DNA of 64,000 nt from Planctomycetota bacterium (GCA_021851715.1 JAJZCR010000010.1:1-64000), one strand, 5' to 3'. Shown: positions 42,308 to 50,902, numbered from the stretch's first letter. A program made the numbers and translations. The notes: generated from the letters alone by a model not told the origin.

Positions 42308-43918
42308 TCATCGTCGTCCGCGATTTCCTTTTCCCGCTTGTCCCCACCCACCCACTGCCGCCGTGCTCACGTGGGTCATTTTACCCTTGTCTGCGGCGGA
42401 AGCGTTATCCCGGGCGGCCTGGCGGTCACGGGCCATTTCTTCTACGGTTTTGGTATGCAGGCGAGCCGCGCCCTGATAGTCGCTGCGCACCTTAACACGA
42501 GTGCCATCTTTCACCGCCTGGGCCAGCCGCTGCGCTGCCGCCGGAATTTGCGCCTTAAATTGCGGCAGCCACGCGGCCTGGGCGACCAGCATCTCATCGG
42601 TCATTTGCCACACTTCTTCCGGATTGCATACCGCCCCCACCAGGGGATCATGGAGCATGGCCTGTTTGAGCAGGGTTACATCTCCATGCACCGCCGCTTC
42701 CATGGCCATTTCCTGTACGCGAATAGTCGCCGAGCACGTGGCCGCACAGGCCAGCGGCAACGGGCCCACCACCGGCATGTTAATGCCATTGTGATCGACA
42801 TAACCGGGAATTTCCACTATTGCATCCTCCGGCAGATTGGTAATGTGACCCTTGTTGGGCACATTAAAATGTCCCCGATATATCCGGCCCGTTTCCAGCC
42901 CTTCAATAATATAGGATCCATGTTCCTCACCCCGATGTTCCGGCCCGATTTTGGGGCTTGGTTGCGACAGCCAATTCGGAAAATCCGTCTCAAACCAATT
43001 GCGTCCTTCGGTGCATACCCGCAGGTAGCCGCCCGTCTCGCCGTTGATCCAGGAACCCAAATCAATCCAATGTTTGATTTCATCTGACCGCTTGCGATAC
43101 CAGGGAAGGTATTCACTTAAGTGCCCGTTGGATTCCGTGGAGTAATAGCCAAACCGCCGCAGCACATCGATTCGTACCTTCTCCGTCCTGGCATATTCCG
43201 GATGCGCTTGAAACAATTCCAATAGCCGCGGCACCATATCCATTCCCCGCCACTGTACCTTGATGTACCAGGTTTGGTGATTGATGCCTGCAGCCACAAT
43301 ATCCACATCGCGACGATGGAGCTTTTCATCTTTTTTGATCAGCCCCTCTTTTTGCGCCCCAAGCTCTATACATCTGGTGATCTGCCAATGCCCGCCCTGC
43401 ACACCATGGCACAGGCCGATGGTCTTGACCCCTCCATATTTGTTGCAGGCCCAGGTGTTCATGGCCATGGGATTGGAGTAATTCAGAAATAAAGCCCCCG
43501 GTTTTGCCACCGCTTTAATATCCCGGCAGATATCCAAAAGGGCCGCAATGGTGCGTTGTGCGTACATAATGCCCCCGGCACAGATGGTATCCCCCACGCA
43601 CTGGTCCACACCATACTTCAACGGAATATCAATGTCTGTCTGAAATGCCTCCAAACCTCCCTGGCGAATGGTCGAGATCACATAATCCGCCTGGGCAAAT
43701 GCCTCCCGCTGATTCTTAGCCGCAATCACTTTTGCCGGGAGCTTGTTGGCCGCAATATCCTTGCGGCAAAGCTGCGCCACCATATCCAGATTTTTTCCGG
43801 AAATATCCGTGAAACTAAAGATTGTATCCGCCAGTTCCGGTACACCCAGTATGTCCCGCATCAACCCACGCGTAAAACCGATTGAACCAGCCCCAACCAT
43901 GGCTACTTTAATCGCCAT
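42308..43918 (-). CDS. Glycoside hydrolase family 4, alpha-galactosidase type
   Basis: The 536-residue enzyme belongs to GH4, which uses NAD and a divalent metal. The Rossmann loop reads GAGSIGFT near residue 10, NYSNPMAMNTWA lies near 147, the metal ligands are in the CHGVQGG motif near 172 and the GINHQTW motif near 214. GH4 includes alpha-galactosidases (MelA), glucosidases and glucuronidases. The CHG and GINH pattern fits the MelA/AglA group without fixing the sugar. The start was set at ATG 43918 after GGAG. The C-terminal 45 residues are Ala/Gly/Arg-rich and probably disordered. Confidence 0.9.
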   Translation of the reverse strand: MAIKVAMVGAGSIGFTRGLMRDILGVPELADTIFSFTDISGKNLDMVAQLCRKDIAANKLPAKVIAAKNQREAFAQADYVISTIRQGGLEAFQTDIDIPLKYGVDQCVGDTICAGGIMYAQRTIAALLDICRDIKAVAKPGALFLNYSNPMAMNTWACNKYGGVKTIGLCHGVQGGHWQITRCIELGAQKEGLIKKDEKLHRRDVDIVAAGINHQTWYIKVQWRGMDMVPRLLELFQAHPEYARTEKVRIDVLRRFGYYSTESNGHLSEYLPWYRKRSDEIKHWIDLGSWINGETGGYLRVCTEGRNWFETDFPNWLSQPSPKIGPEHRGEEHGSYIIEGLETGRIYRGHFNVPNKGHITNLPEDAIVEIPGYVDHNGINMPVVGPLPLACAATCSATIRVQEMAMEAAVHGDVTLLKQAMLHDPLVGAVCNPEEVWQMTDEMLVAQAAWLPQFKAQIPAAAQRLAQAVKDGTRVKVRSDYQGAARLHTKTVEEMARDRQAARDNASAADKGKMTHVSTAAVGGWGQAGKGNRGRR

Positions 43919-44016
43919 TGTCATCTCCAAAGAAACCGCAAATCACCAACGACCTGTTCCGCCTGTACCCCGCGGCGCTGCCGCATATAGTTTAATCCGA
44001 AAGCTTTCCGGCCGCT

Positions 44017-44487
44017 TCATCGGCCGTGATGGAGCTGCCGCCAGGCTATGATATCCAAAGAGATCCAAAAGATCAGGTACGCCGTGCCAAGCGCCGCAAT
44101 AATCGTCGCAATGATGGCCAGACCGCGCGGGCGGAATCTAAGCCCAACCAGGCTCATCACCAAGCCGATGGGGGAAACCAACCCCGCACAAAATATCCCC
44201 ATGACGGCAATAATTAATCCAGCCAACCCGTAGCCATTAAGAGGTCGTGCAGATTCGCCAGCCTCCTGTGGGGAGTCCTGGCGAACCACCGGCCCAGGCG
44301 TAGCCGACTTTGTCCAGGCCCCAGGCGATGGCGGTGGAAGGTGAGCCGCTGAGCGTTGGGCCTGGTTTGACGCAGCGATCTTTGGCGAAAGATTTTCAAA
44401 ACAGCGTCGGCAAACGATTTTACCGCGATGAATCCAAGGCTTATTGGGCTCAAGAATGCCCGCCCCACAATGAGTGCAAATTTTCAT
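44017..44487 (-). CDS. Zinc-ribbon plus DUF4190-like membrane protein
   Basis: The 156-residue product starts with a Cys4 zinc ribbon (CTHC at residues 4-7 and CRRC near 26), continues with a Pro/Ser-rich linker and ends in three membrane helices (about 88-110, 113-123 and 125-147), a DUF4190-like pattern. It lies directly before clpX on the same strand. No function is known. Start ATG 44487 gives the ribbon as the first feature. A longer frame to 44505 adds nothing. Confidence 0.65.
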   Translation of the reverse strand: MKICTHCGAGILEPNKPWIHRGKIVCRRCFENLSPKIAASNQAQRSAAHLPPPSPGAWTKSATPGPVVRQDSPQEAGESARPLNGYGLAGLIIAVMGIFCAGLVSPIGLVMSLVGLRFRPRGLAIIATIIAALGTAYLIFWISLDIIAWRQLHHGR

Positions 44488-44525
44488 GCCGGTTCCCGGA
44501 AACAAGCTCCGGGCCTCTGGGCCGA

Positions 44526-45908
44526 TCAGGCACTTTCTTTAATGAGTATCGGTTTGCCGTCAAAGAGGCCGGCCTCACCGCGCACAATTTCTTCGGTAAT
44601 GACATAATGGCCGTGCTGGCCCTTTTCCGGCAATTGATACATCACGTCGATCATCAATTCCTCCATAACGCTGCGCAAGGCCCGGGCACCGGTATCGCGT
44701 TTCAAGGCCTTTTCCGCGATCAGCCGCAGTGCCGGAGCGGTAAACTCCAACTCACACCCTTCCAGTTGAAAGAACTTCTGGTATTGGCGTACCAGGGCGT
44801 TTTTCGGTTCCTGGAGAATCTGCATCATGGCTTCGTGCGTGAGCGGTGTCAGCGGTGCGACGACGGGCAGGCGTCCGACGAATTCGGGAATCATGCCGTA
44901 TTCGATCAGGTCGTCAGGCGTTACCTGGGCGATATAGCTGGAAGGCTTGTCGGCAGCATCCTGTGCGGCATTGATTTCCGTGCCGAACCCGATCATTTTT
45001 TTCCCCAGGCGATTGGCGATAATCTGATCAAGTCCCACAAAGGTGCCACCACATATAAATAAAATGTGCGTGGTGTCGATTTGAATATATTGTTGTTCCG
45101 GATGTTTGCGGCCACCCTGTGGAGGTACATTCGCCAGCGTACCCTCCAGCATTTTTAACAGGGCCTGCTGCACGCCTTCACCCGAAACATCGCGGGTGAT
45201 GGACACATTCATATTGGTTTTGCCGATTTTGTCGATCTCGTCAATGTAGATGATGCCGCGTTGGGCGGCTTCAAGATCGTAATCCGCATTTTGCAGCAGC
45301 TTGAGCAGGAGATTTTCAACATCTTCTCCCACATAGCCGGCCTCAGTAAGCGTAGTGGCATCGCCAATGGCAAACGGCACATTAAGACTGCGGGCCAAGG
45401 TACGCGCCAAAAGCGTTTTGCCCGATCCGGTGGGACCTATCAACAACACATTGGATTTATCAATTTCCACATCGTCCGCGCCGCGGGCATCCGTGTGCAT
45501 GAGACGTTTGTAATGGTTATGCACCGCAACCGCCAAGGCCCGTTTCGCGGTATCCTGGCCGATGACGTACTGGTCCATGAAGTCTTTGAGTTGCCGTGGT
45601 GGCGGAATCTGGCCGACAAGGGGCTTGGATCCGGATACTTTACGGCGTTCCTGGCGAAAAATATTCTGGCAAAGTTCAGAGCAGTTGGAACAAATGTAGA
45701 TGTCGTTGGGGCCTTCCACCATCGGCCCCACTTCCCGGCTGGATTTGCCGCAAAAAGAGCAACTGGTAATTTTACGGCCACGGAACCCGCTACCCCCGCC
45801 GCTACCGCTCCCCCCACCCCCTGATCCACTGCCACCGTTGCCCGAACCAGATCCACCGGTTCCACCGAACCCCGTTGAACTGGAACCACCACCGGTTTGA
45901 TTAATCAT
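44526..45908 (-). CDS. clpX: ATP-dependent protease ATPase subunit ClpX
   Basis: ClpX unfolds tagged substrates and feeds them to ClpP. The 460-residue product has a Gly/Ser-rich, low-complexity N-terminal stretch (residues 5-45) before the Cys4 zinc domain (CSFC near 50 and CSNCSELC near 74). The AAA domain follows, with Walker A GPTGSGKT near 160, Walker [10 protein letters not shown] near 225, the GGTFVGLD motif and sensor 2 region [11 protein letters not shown] near 420. The N-terminal Gly/Ser insert is unusual. clpP is not adjacent in the window. The start at 45908 follows GGAAAAAAG. A longer frame to 45965 is not supported. Confidence 0.96.
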   Translation of the reverse strand: MINQTGGGSSSTGFGGTGGSGSGNGGSGSGGGGSGSGGGSGFRGRKITSCSFCGKSSREVGPMVEGPNDIYICSNCSELCQNIFRQERRKVSGSKPLVGQIPPPRQLKDFMDQYVIGQDTAKRALAVAVHNHYKRLMHTDARGADDVEIDKSNVLLIGPTGSGKTLLARTLARSLNVPFAIGDATTLTEAGYVGEDVENLLLKLLQNADYDLEAAQRGIIYIDEIDKIGKTNMNVSITRDVSGEGVQQALLKMLEGTLANVPPQGGRKHPEQQYIQIDTTHILFICGGTFVGLDQIIANRLGKKMIGFGTEINAAQDAADKPSSYIAQVTPDDLIEYGMIPEFVGRLPVVAPLTPLTHEAMMQILQEPKNALVRQYQKFFQLEGCELEFTAPALRLIAEKALKRDTGARALRSVMEELMIDVMYQLPEKGQHGHYVITEEIVRGEAGLFDGKPILIKESA

Positions 45909-46214
45909 GACTTTTTTCCAACCAAATCGAACCGCACTTGTTATTTCTGATATACCCATAGCCACTTTTATCGGCTACCGGGTGACAATCGCTGAAACCC
46001 TTCCATCCCGTCTGGGTAATCCAGTCGATGCCATTTTCGGGGGTCATTTCGCAGCCAGGCATGTGCGCGACAGCAAAATCATCACCTCCCCACCGAATTT
46101 ACTGATTTTACTTCAATTATCCCTCAAAGTCCAGAGATGCAGCCTAAAAACCGCCGCATTGGCAGGCCGAAACCCAGATATTCCATCGTCCATGGTCTTC
46201 GCAGCGTGGTAAGG
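45909..46214. other. Intergenic region before clpX
   Basis: No gene is supported. AT-rich stretches near 45940-45960 and 46100-46125 may hold the clpX promoter, but no confident hexamer pair was found. Confidence 0.35.
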
Positions 46215-46511
46215 CTATTTTTTGTCTTCACCATGATCGGTATCCGCCGAATCCGCCGGCTCCGAAGGCCAGAGGTGTTCCTTCATTCGCGCCGCCGACT
46301 TGGCTTTGATACGCAGATATTCCTCATGGGTCAGTTCGCCGTTTTCGTGCATGCGTTTAAAGTCCAGCAGCGTAAAGCCACCCGCAGATGCAGAGGTATC
46401 CTCCTCATCCATCATCTTGCGCTGGATAACTCGCACTGTCAGATACCCGATCACGCCAAAAATCATCAGCCCGATGCCGCCAAGAATAATCTGTACCAGC
46501 GTTGCGATCAT
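46215..46511 (-). CDS. Small membrane protein with SHOCT-like C-terminus
   Basis: The 98-residue product has one membrane helix (about residues 7-32) and a C-terminal FTLLDFKRMHENGELTHEEY segment near residue 45, like the short SHOCT oligomerisation motif (LxxLhxxGxIsxeEy). A charged acidic tail follows. The start at ATG 46511 avoids a Gly-rich upstream extension. Function unknown, probably an assembly or regulatory membrane protein. Confidence 0.65.
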   Translation of the reverse strand: MIATLVQIILGGIGLMIFGVIGYLTVRVIQRKMMDEEDTSASAGGFTLLDFKRMHENGELTHEEYLRIKAKSAARMKEHLWPSEPADSADTDHGEDKK

Positions 46512-46725
46512 ACCCAACTCCTGCCTGACCGAGCCCCCTCCGCCCTGGTAACCCCGCATGGACCAGACCTTCTACTATTCTATTGTACATCAAGCATGGT
46601 CCACAGGTATATCCTGCGGACCGGCAAAAACGTGCCGGGCTATCGGTACACAACGGCCGAAAATGGCTTGACAGGCGCTGCCGCTGGCTCGAAATGATGG
46701 GGCAAAACCCATATACTGCCGCAGC

Positions 46726-47256
46726 ATGGGAAACGCAAAATCAACCACCCGATTTTCGGCCACGCCACCACGCTCCCGGCCCGGCCCGGCAAAAGCGTCG
46801 GCCAAGCCCCATGCACCACATATCGAAAACCGGCGGGCATATCACGATTATTTCATTCTGGATAAATTTGAGGCTGGCCTGGCACTGGTTGGCAGCGAGG
46901 TCAAAAGTCTGCGCCAAGGCGGTGCTCAATTAGCGGGATCCTTTGCCATAATTCGCAATGGCCAAGTATTGCTGATGGGCTGCCATATCAAGGAATATGA
47001 ACAAGCTAATCAATTTAATCATGATCCCACCCGCGTTCGCACCCTGCTACTGCACCGGCGCGAAATCAGACGGCTGGAACAGCGCATGGCCAAGGAAGAG
47101 GGAACTACACTGGTTCCATTGACCATTTATTTCAAGCGCGGCTTTGCCAAGGTGTCTTTGGGACTGGCTAAAGGCAAGGCCAAGTATGATAAACGCGAGG
47201 CCATCAAGGCGCGTGACGCGGCTATGCAGATGCGCCGAGCCATGCGGCGGCGATGA
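46726..47256 (+). CDS. smpB: SsrA-binding protein SmpB
   Basis: SmpB binds tmRNA and lets it rescue stalled ribosomes. The 176-residue product has the core with NRRAYHDYFILDKFEAGLALVG near residue 35, KEYEQANQFNHDPTRVRTLLLH near 89 and the C-terminal basic tail (KYDKREAIKARDAAMQMRRAMRRR). The first 30 residues are an extra Pro/Ala/Ser/Lys-rich stretch not found in most SmpB proteins. A later start is not obvious, because the next Met is well inside the core. The ssrA RNA itself was not found in the window. Confidence 0.95.
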   Translation: MGNAKSTTRFSATPPRSRPGPAKASAKPHAPHIENRRAYHDYFILDKFEAGLALVGSEVKSLRQGGAQLAGSFAIIRNGQVLLMGCHIKEYEQANQFNHDPTRVRTLLLHRREIRRLEQRMAKEEGTTLVPLTIYFKRGFAKVSLGLAKGKAKYDKREAIKARDAAMQMRRAMRRR

Positions 47257-47312
47257 TGTCGTTGTCAAGGCCGCCGCCTGCAACGTTCCCGTGCCTGCCG
47301 ATGCCACTGCAG

Positions 47313-48032
47313 TTAAAAGTGCAACATCTTTTTCACATTGCTGATGCCCGGCATGCCGCCGACTTCAAACTGGCCGGCCAGTTTTTCCACATCGCCAAGC
47401 GATTTAATCGAGCCGTTATTGAGTCCGGTTTGAACCTGCTGCAGAAAATTGGTAGCTTTGGCCAAACCCGAGGTCAGGGCACTGAGTTTACTTTCCGCAG
47501 TGGCCGCATCCGGATACAGGCTGCTCACCGTCTTTTGCAGGTCGACTTTCCAGTTGCCCGCATATTGTTTCAAATAAACCGAGGCTAAGTTATCACCCTG
47601 TTTGACAATGGCGTTGTCGCCTTGAATGACCAAGGGCGATTTCTCGGAGGCTGCAGACGGAATCAGGCCGCTTGACGGAGCAATTTTGGCAACCAGCGAA
47701 CCAATTTCCGAAGACTGCCCCCCCAGTTTCTTTTCCGCCGCCTGCACTACCGTGGTTTTCAAGGATTCCATCTTGGCTACCGCGGCCACAAGCTTTTTCT
47801 CTACCGGAGTGTTGGCGGCAAAGCTGTTTTCAATTTGTGATACATCGCCGGATTTGATCGTTTGAACAATATTCGTCAGTGCCGTCTCCGCCGAACCTAC
47901 CGTCAGAGCGGCTGCGTTGTTAGTGCCGCCGGAGTTTGCCGTTGATGCGGACTTGCCTTTTGGCGACTTGGAACAACCGCAAAGAGTCAGACCCAACGCC
48001 AAACCGAAGACCATCGCGTAGCGACTTTTCAT
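47313..48032 (-). CDS. Putative lipoprotein, helical
   Basis: The 239-residue product has a lipobox LTLCGC near residue 17, a Ser/Gly/Asn-rich spacer and a long helical body (about 40-239) with no family recognised. The start at ATG 48032 follows AAAGGA. The longer frame to 48176 would run through the promoter at 48077-48105. Divergent from the aromatic biosynthesis unit. Confidence 0.72.
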   Translation of the reverse strand: MKSRYAMVFGLALGLTLCGCSKSPKGKSASTANSGGTNNAAALTVGSAETALTNIVQTIKSGDVSQIENSFAANTPVEKKLVAAVAKMESLKTTVVQAAEKKLGGQSSEIGSLVAKIAPSSGLIPSAASEKSPLVIQGDNAIVKQGDNLASVYLKQYAGNWKVDLQKTVSSLYPDAATAESKLSALTSGLAKATNFLQQVQTGLNNGSIKSLGDVEKLAGQFEVGGMPGISNVKKMLHF

Positions 48033-48076
48033 GGGAATCCTTTCAAAAGAGGCTTTATTTCCTAATTCTGCTTGAA

Positions 48077-48105
48077 ATCTTATCACTGAAGCTGTGCATT
48101 GACAA
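48077..48105 (-). promoter_or_regulatory. Sigma70-like promoter of the lipoprotein gene
   Basis: On the minus strand TTGTCA (48105-48100), a 17-base spacer and TAAGAT (48082-48077) form a good promoter about 45 bases before the ATG at 48032. Confidence 0.6.
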
Positions 48106-48150
48106 GCTCGCCGGCCGGCGTGCAGCGGACTCAGGATCAGGGCCAAGCCA

Positions 48151-48179
48151 TTGACTTTTGGTGGTGGGTTGCCCATAAT
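48151..48179 (+). promoter_or_regulatory. Promoter of the aroF leader
   Basis: TTGACT at 48151-48156, a 17-base spacer and CATAAT at 48174-48179 resemble a housekeeping promoter. Transcription would start about six to seven bases later, at or beside the ATG at 48186, which would make the leader ORF leaderless or nearly so. Confidence 0.65.
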
Positions 48180-48185
48180 TTTCTG

Positions 48186-48272
48186 ATGAACGCGATCTGG
48201 TCATATTTTCAGCATCCTGTCCGCGAACCCGTTTGGCGATTTTGGCGGGCTGCTTTTTACTTTTCAACTTGA
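48186..48272 (+). CDS. Aromatic-rich leader peptide of aroF (attenuator)
   Basis: A 28-codon ORF has Trp at codons 5, 17 and 20, Tyr at 7 and 25, and Phe at 8, 19, 24 and 26, so nine of 28 residues are aromatic, plus His at 10. This is the pattern of leader peptides that sense aromatic amino acids by ribosome stalling. It ends at TGA 48270-48272, 48 bases before a terminator stem. Codons 20-22 contain the anti-terminator segment (48244-48251). A start codon immediately after the -10 box and a lack of a ribosome-binding site suggest leaderless initiation. Confidence 0.8.
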   Translation: MNAIWSYFQHPVREPVWRFWRAAFYFST

Positions 48273-48328
48273 GACCATCGCGAGCTTAGACGTCCTTCAT
48301 ACATCAGAAAGCGTACTTTAAGCCCGCC
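48244..48328 (+). promoter_or_regulatory. Anti-terminator pairing in the aroF leader
   Basis: GGCGGGCT at 48244-48251, inside the leader ORF, is exactly complementary to AGCCCGCC at 48321-48328, the 5' arm of the terminator. Pairing would prevent the terminator from forming. A ribosome stalled at the early aromatic codons (48198-48209) would leave the first segment free, while one that moves through to the stop would cover it, allowing termination. The pairing is seen. The behaviour is inference. Confidence 0.65.
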
Positions 48329-48349
48329 CGCAAGACGGGCTGTTTTTTT
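48321..48349 (+). terminator. Attenuator terminator upstream of aroF
   Basis: AGCCCG at 48321-48326 pairs with CGGGCT at 48336-48341 and is followed by G and seven T residues (48343-48349). It lies between the leader peptide and the 52-codon ORF, so it sits inside the unit and not at its end, as expected for an attenuator. Confidence 0.8.
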
Positions 48350-48360
48350 GAGGTTCTTCT

Positions 48361-48519
48361 ATGAATAACTCACTCGAAGCTACACTGCAGCAGGCCGTGA
48401 ATCTGGCTGAAAGATCGGTGCAACTCGCCGCCAAGATTGAGCACGCTCTTTGCGTCAGCGGCGAGCAGGAGCGTCTTTGGCGGACAACCCGAAAAATCAA
48501 CGACCAACAACGGCTGTAA
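48361..48519 (+). CDS. Small helical protein in front of aroF
   Basis: This 52-residue frame begins with an ATG eight bases after GAGG and ends 13 bases before the aroF ATG. Its residues form a likely single amphipathic helix ([18 protein letters not shown]) and a basic end. It could be a small regulator or partner of DAHP synthase, or a spacer ORF that couples translation to aroF. It resembles chorismate mutase helices only weakly. No family is recognised. Confidence 0.6.
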   Translation: MNNSLEATLQQAVNLAERSVQLAAKIEHALCVSGEQERLWRTTRKINDQQRL

Positions 48520-48532
48520 ACAGGAGCAAACA

Positions 48533-49558
48533 ATGATTGTGGTAATGGCCATGGGCGCAACTACCGGACAGGTGGACCATGTGGTAACCCTCATCCGGGA
48601 AATGGGTTTGCGTGAACATGTGATTGTCGGCACCGAACGCACGGTGATCGCCGCCCTTGGCGACGACCGTGCCAAGGATAAGGACAAACTCGAAAACGCC
48701 GCCGGTGTGGAACGGGTCATGCCCGTATTAGCCCCCTACAAAATGGCGTCGCGTGAAGTCAAGAAGGAACGCACTGTGGTACGGCTGGGGGGCACGCTCG
48801 GCGGCAGTGTGGGAGGCAATTCCATCGCCCTGATTGCCGGCCCGTGCTCGGTGGAGGATCGCACGCAGCTTCTTGAAATCGCTCATCAGGTGAAAGAAGC
48901 GGGGGCAACGGCTTTGCGCGGCGGTGCGTTTAAACCGCGCACCAGCCCGTATGCGTTTCAGGGCCTGGGTGAAAAGGGCCTGGAAATTCTGGCTGAAGCC
49001 CGCCTGCAAACCGGGTTGGCCGTCGTAACGGAAGTAATGTCGGTTGAGCAGGTGCCGTTGGTGGCCCAATATGCGGATGTCTTTCAGGTGGGTGCCCGCA
49101 ACATGCAGAATTATAACCTGCTCTGGGCTGTCGGCGAACAGCGCAAACCTGTGCTGCTGAAGCGCGGATTAAGCGCCACCCTGGAGGAATTTTTACTGGC
49201 TGCGGAATATATCATGTCCCGCGGCAACAGCGACGTTATTCTCTGTGAACGCGGCATCCGTACGTTTGAAACGTATTGTCGCAACACGCTGCCGCTGGCC
49301 ATTGTGCCGGAAGTGCATCGCATCAGCCATTTGCCGATTGTGGTGGATCCATCACAGGGTACCGGCCACGCCCACCTGGTGCCGGACATGTGCCGGGCCG
49401 CGGTGGCCTGCGGTGCCGATGGGTTGATCATTGAATGTCACCATGATCCGGAACACGCGCTGACCGACGGGGCTCAATCCATCACTCCGCAGACGCTTAA
49501 GGAACTGGCCAGGTCCTTGCAATTGATTGCCAAGGCCATCAACCGGACTGTACAATAG
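48533..49558 (+). CDS. aroF: DAHP synthase (3-deoxy-7-phosphoheptulonate synthase), type I beta
   Basis: This enzyme joins phosphoenolpyruvate and erythrose 4-phosphate at the start of aromatic amino-acid synthesis. The 341-residue product has an N-terminal ferredoxin-like regulatory domain (residues 1-75), typical of Thermotoga-type feedback-regulated DAHP synthases. The barrel has GPCSVED at 103-109, [16 protein letters not shown] near 137, an EVMS segment near 180, VGARNMQN near 202 and DPSQGTGH near 275. Start ATG 48533 follows AGGAG. Its leader suggests control by aromatic amino acids at transcription, and the N-terminal domain suggests a second control by binding. Confidence 0.95.
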   Translation: MIVVMAMGATTGQVDHVVTLIREMGLREHVIVGTERTVIAALGDDRAKDKDKLENAAGVERVMPVLAPYKMASREVKKERTVVRLGGTLGGSVGGNSIALIAGPCSVEDRTQLLEIAHQVKEAGATALRGGAFKPRTSPYAFQGLGEKGLEILAEARLQTGLAVVTEVMSVEQVPLVAQYADVFQVGARNMQNYNLLWAVGEQRKPVLLKRGLSATLEEFLLAAEYIMSRGNSDVILCERGIRTFETYCRNTLPLAIVPEVHRISHLPIVVDPSQGTGHAHLVPDMCRAAVACGADGLIIECHHDPEHALTDGAQSITPQTLKELARSLQLIAKAINRTVQ

Positions 49559-49637
49559 ATATGTTGGGCCGCATGGATATCCATCCATGATTTGCACTTT
49601 GTGGCTTCCGACACCCGTGATGAAAGGAGTACGCGCC

Positions 49638-50417
49638 ATGCGCCAAGTATTGAAAGTTATACCCGTATTGGTCATTTTGGCTTGCAGTTCATTACGCGCT
49701 GCGGTGCAGGTGGGCAATAAACTCAACCTGTCGTTCGTCACAACCAACGGTATGCGCATTACCACACCTCAACTCAAGGGTCACCTGCTGGTGGTCGATT
49801 TCTGGGCCACCTGGTGTCATCCCTGCATGGTGGAGGTTCCGCACATTGTCAAACTGTACAAGAAATATCATCGCGACGGCGTGGGTTTCTTAGGTGTTAG
49901 TCTGGATGACGATCTGGGCCAAATGCAAACAGTCGCCAGGACTCATGGTATTGTCTGGCCCCAGGTTTTTCAGGGGCAGGATTGGCAGGATCCCATCGCC
50001 AAGGCCTGGGGCATACGGGAGATACCGGTAACCTTTCTGCTGGGGCCGGATGGAACTGTGTTATGGAAAGGTTTTCCGGTCCAGCTCGACAATCCCCTTA
50101 AAGCCGCACTCAAAAAGTATCCGACCCAAGTCATGATCGACCGCAAATCGCTGCGCACCATCAACGCGGCTACACGCATACTCCAGAGCAAACACAATTA
50201 TGTCAGGGCTTTGAAAATACTCTCCGCCCTGCCTGCAAAAATGAAATCCAGCCGCATCCTGCGCCGGCCGTCGCGTATTCTGGTTACAGCCTTCTACCAC
50301 ACCGGCAAGCCGGCTGTGACGGCCCTGCTGGCTGATACAACTTTAAGCACAAAGCTGGCCCGGCTGGTTGGAGGCATGGGGCGACTGCGCTCGATGCTGC
50401 GCGGTTACAATTATTAA
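49638..50417 (+). CDS. Thioredoxin-like (TlpA/ResA-type) protein
   Basis: The 259-residue protein has a signal or lipoprotein-type N-terminus (LVILAC near residue 16 is a borderline lipobox) and a thioredoxin fold with the active-site CxxC at Cys60-Cys63 (FWATWCHPCM) and a cis-proline in REIPVTFLL near 132. TlpA/ResA proteins reduce disulfides in the periplasm. The C-terminal 100 residues are extra helices. AAAGGAG precedes the ATG at 49638. It lies 79 bases after aroF on the same strand, but its link to that unit is unclear. Confidence 0.85.
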   Translation: MRQVLKVIPVLVILACSSLRAAVQVGNKLNLSFVTTNGMRITTPQLKGHLLVVDFWATWCHPCMVEVPHIVKLYKKYHRDGVGFLGVSLDDDLGQMQTVARTHGIVWPQVFQGQDWQDPIAKAWGIREIPVTFLLGPDGTVLWKGFPVQLDNPLKAALKKYPTQVMIDRKSLRTINAATRILQSKHNYVRALKILSALPAKMKSSRILRRPSRILVTAFYHTGKPAVTALLADTTLSTKLARLVGGMGRLRSMLRGYNY

Positions 50418-50437
50418 ACACCCGGCAACCGCCAGTC

Positions 50438-50773
50438 TCATTGCAACATGGCGACGCGCCGGCGGGCATCGCGGCGCAGTCTCCGGCAAACCAGGTCACA
50501 CAGATCAAAGACCATTGGTTCGCGCACTTGATAACGAATCTGGTTGCCCACGCGCTGACTTTCCACCAGGCCGGCCATGCGCAAAACTTTCAACTGCTTG
50601 GAAACATTGGCCTGTTTGAGTCCGGTCCGGCGGCACAATTCACTAACGAAGGCCGGCGAAGTCCGCAGGGTATTCAGGATAGTAAGGCGAGAACCGTCGG
50701 CCAGGGAAGCAAACATTTCGGCAATTCCCTGCAACTGAACCGGACTGAAATCCTTGGATGGGCTACGGGGCAT
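50438..50773 (-). CDS. ArsR-family transcriptional repressor
   Basis: The 111-residue winged helix-turn-helix protein has the ArsR pattern ADGSRLTILNTLRTS, the recognition helix near QANVSKQLKVLRMAGLV and a wing with VGNQIRYQV. It lacks the full ELCVCDL metal-binding motif. Only Glu-Leu-Cys is visible in SELCRRTG, so its signal may be metal through other cysteines or another cue. ATG 50773 with GGAG upstream is the chosen start. It is divergent from the efflux operon, whose promoter overlaps a palindrome. Confidence 0.92.
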   Translation of the reverse strand: MPRSPSKDFSPVQLQGIAEMFASLADGSRLTILNTLRTSPAFVSELCRRTGLKQANVSKQLKVLRMAGLVESQRVGNQIRYQVREPMVFDLCDLVCRRLRRDARRRVAMLQ

Positions 50774-50784
50774 CAACCATCTCC

Positions 50785-50813
50785 TTGACAATATTACTAA
50801 TCGGTAATATTAT
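50785..50813 (+). promoter_or_regulatory. Promoter of the efflux operon
   Basis: TTGACA at 50785-50790 (perfect), a 17-base spacer and TATTAT at 50808-50813 give a strong sigma70 promoter. The ArsR-type inverted repeat lies between and over the elements. Confidence 0.8.
50790..50811. promoter_or_regulatory. Likely ArsR-family operator
   Basis: AATATTAC at 50790-50797 and GTAATATT at 50804-50811 form a perfect 8-base inverted repeat with a 6-base spacer. It starts at the last base of the -35 and ends within the -10 of the efflux promoter. It lies between the divergent arsR-like and efflux genes, which strongly suggests the repressor's site, probably also autoregulating. Confidence 0.8.
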
Positions 50814-50902
50814 CCTCATATGATCGACGTGTCCAGCGCCGTCCGCGATCCGCCATGGCCACGGGCCGCCGAGGCCTTATGAATCATGAAGGAGTGCCTG
50901 AC

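Noticed and set aside
42182-43087. 301-codon plus-strand frame opposite the GH4 gene
   Set aside because: The minus strand encodes clear GH4 motifs in this region.
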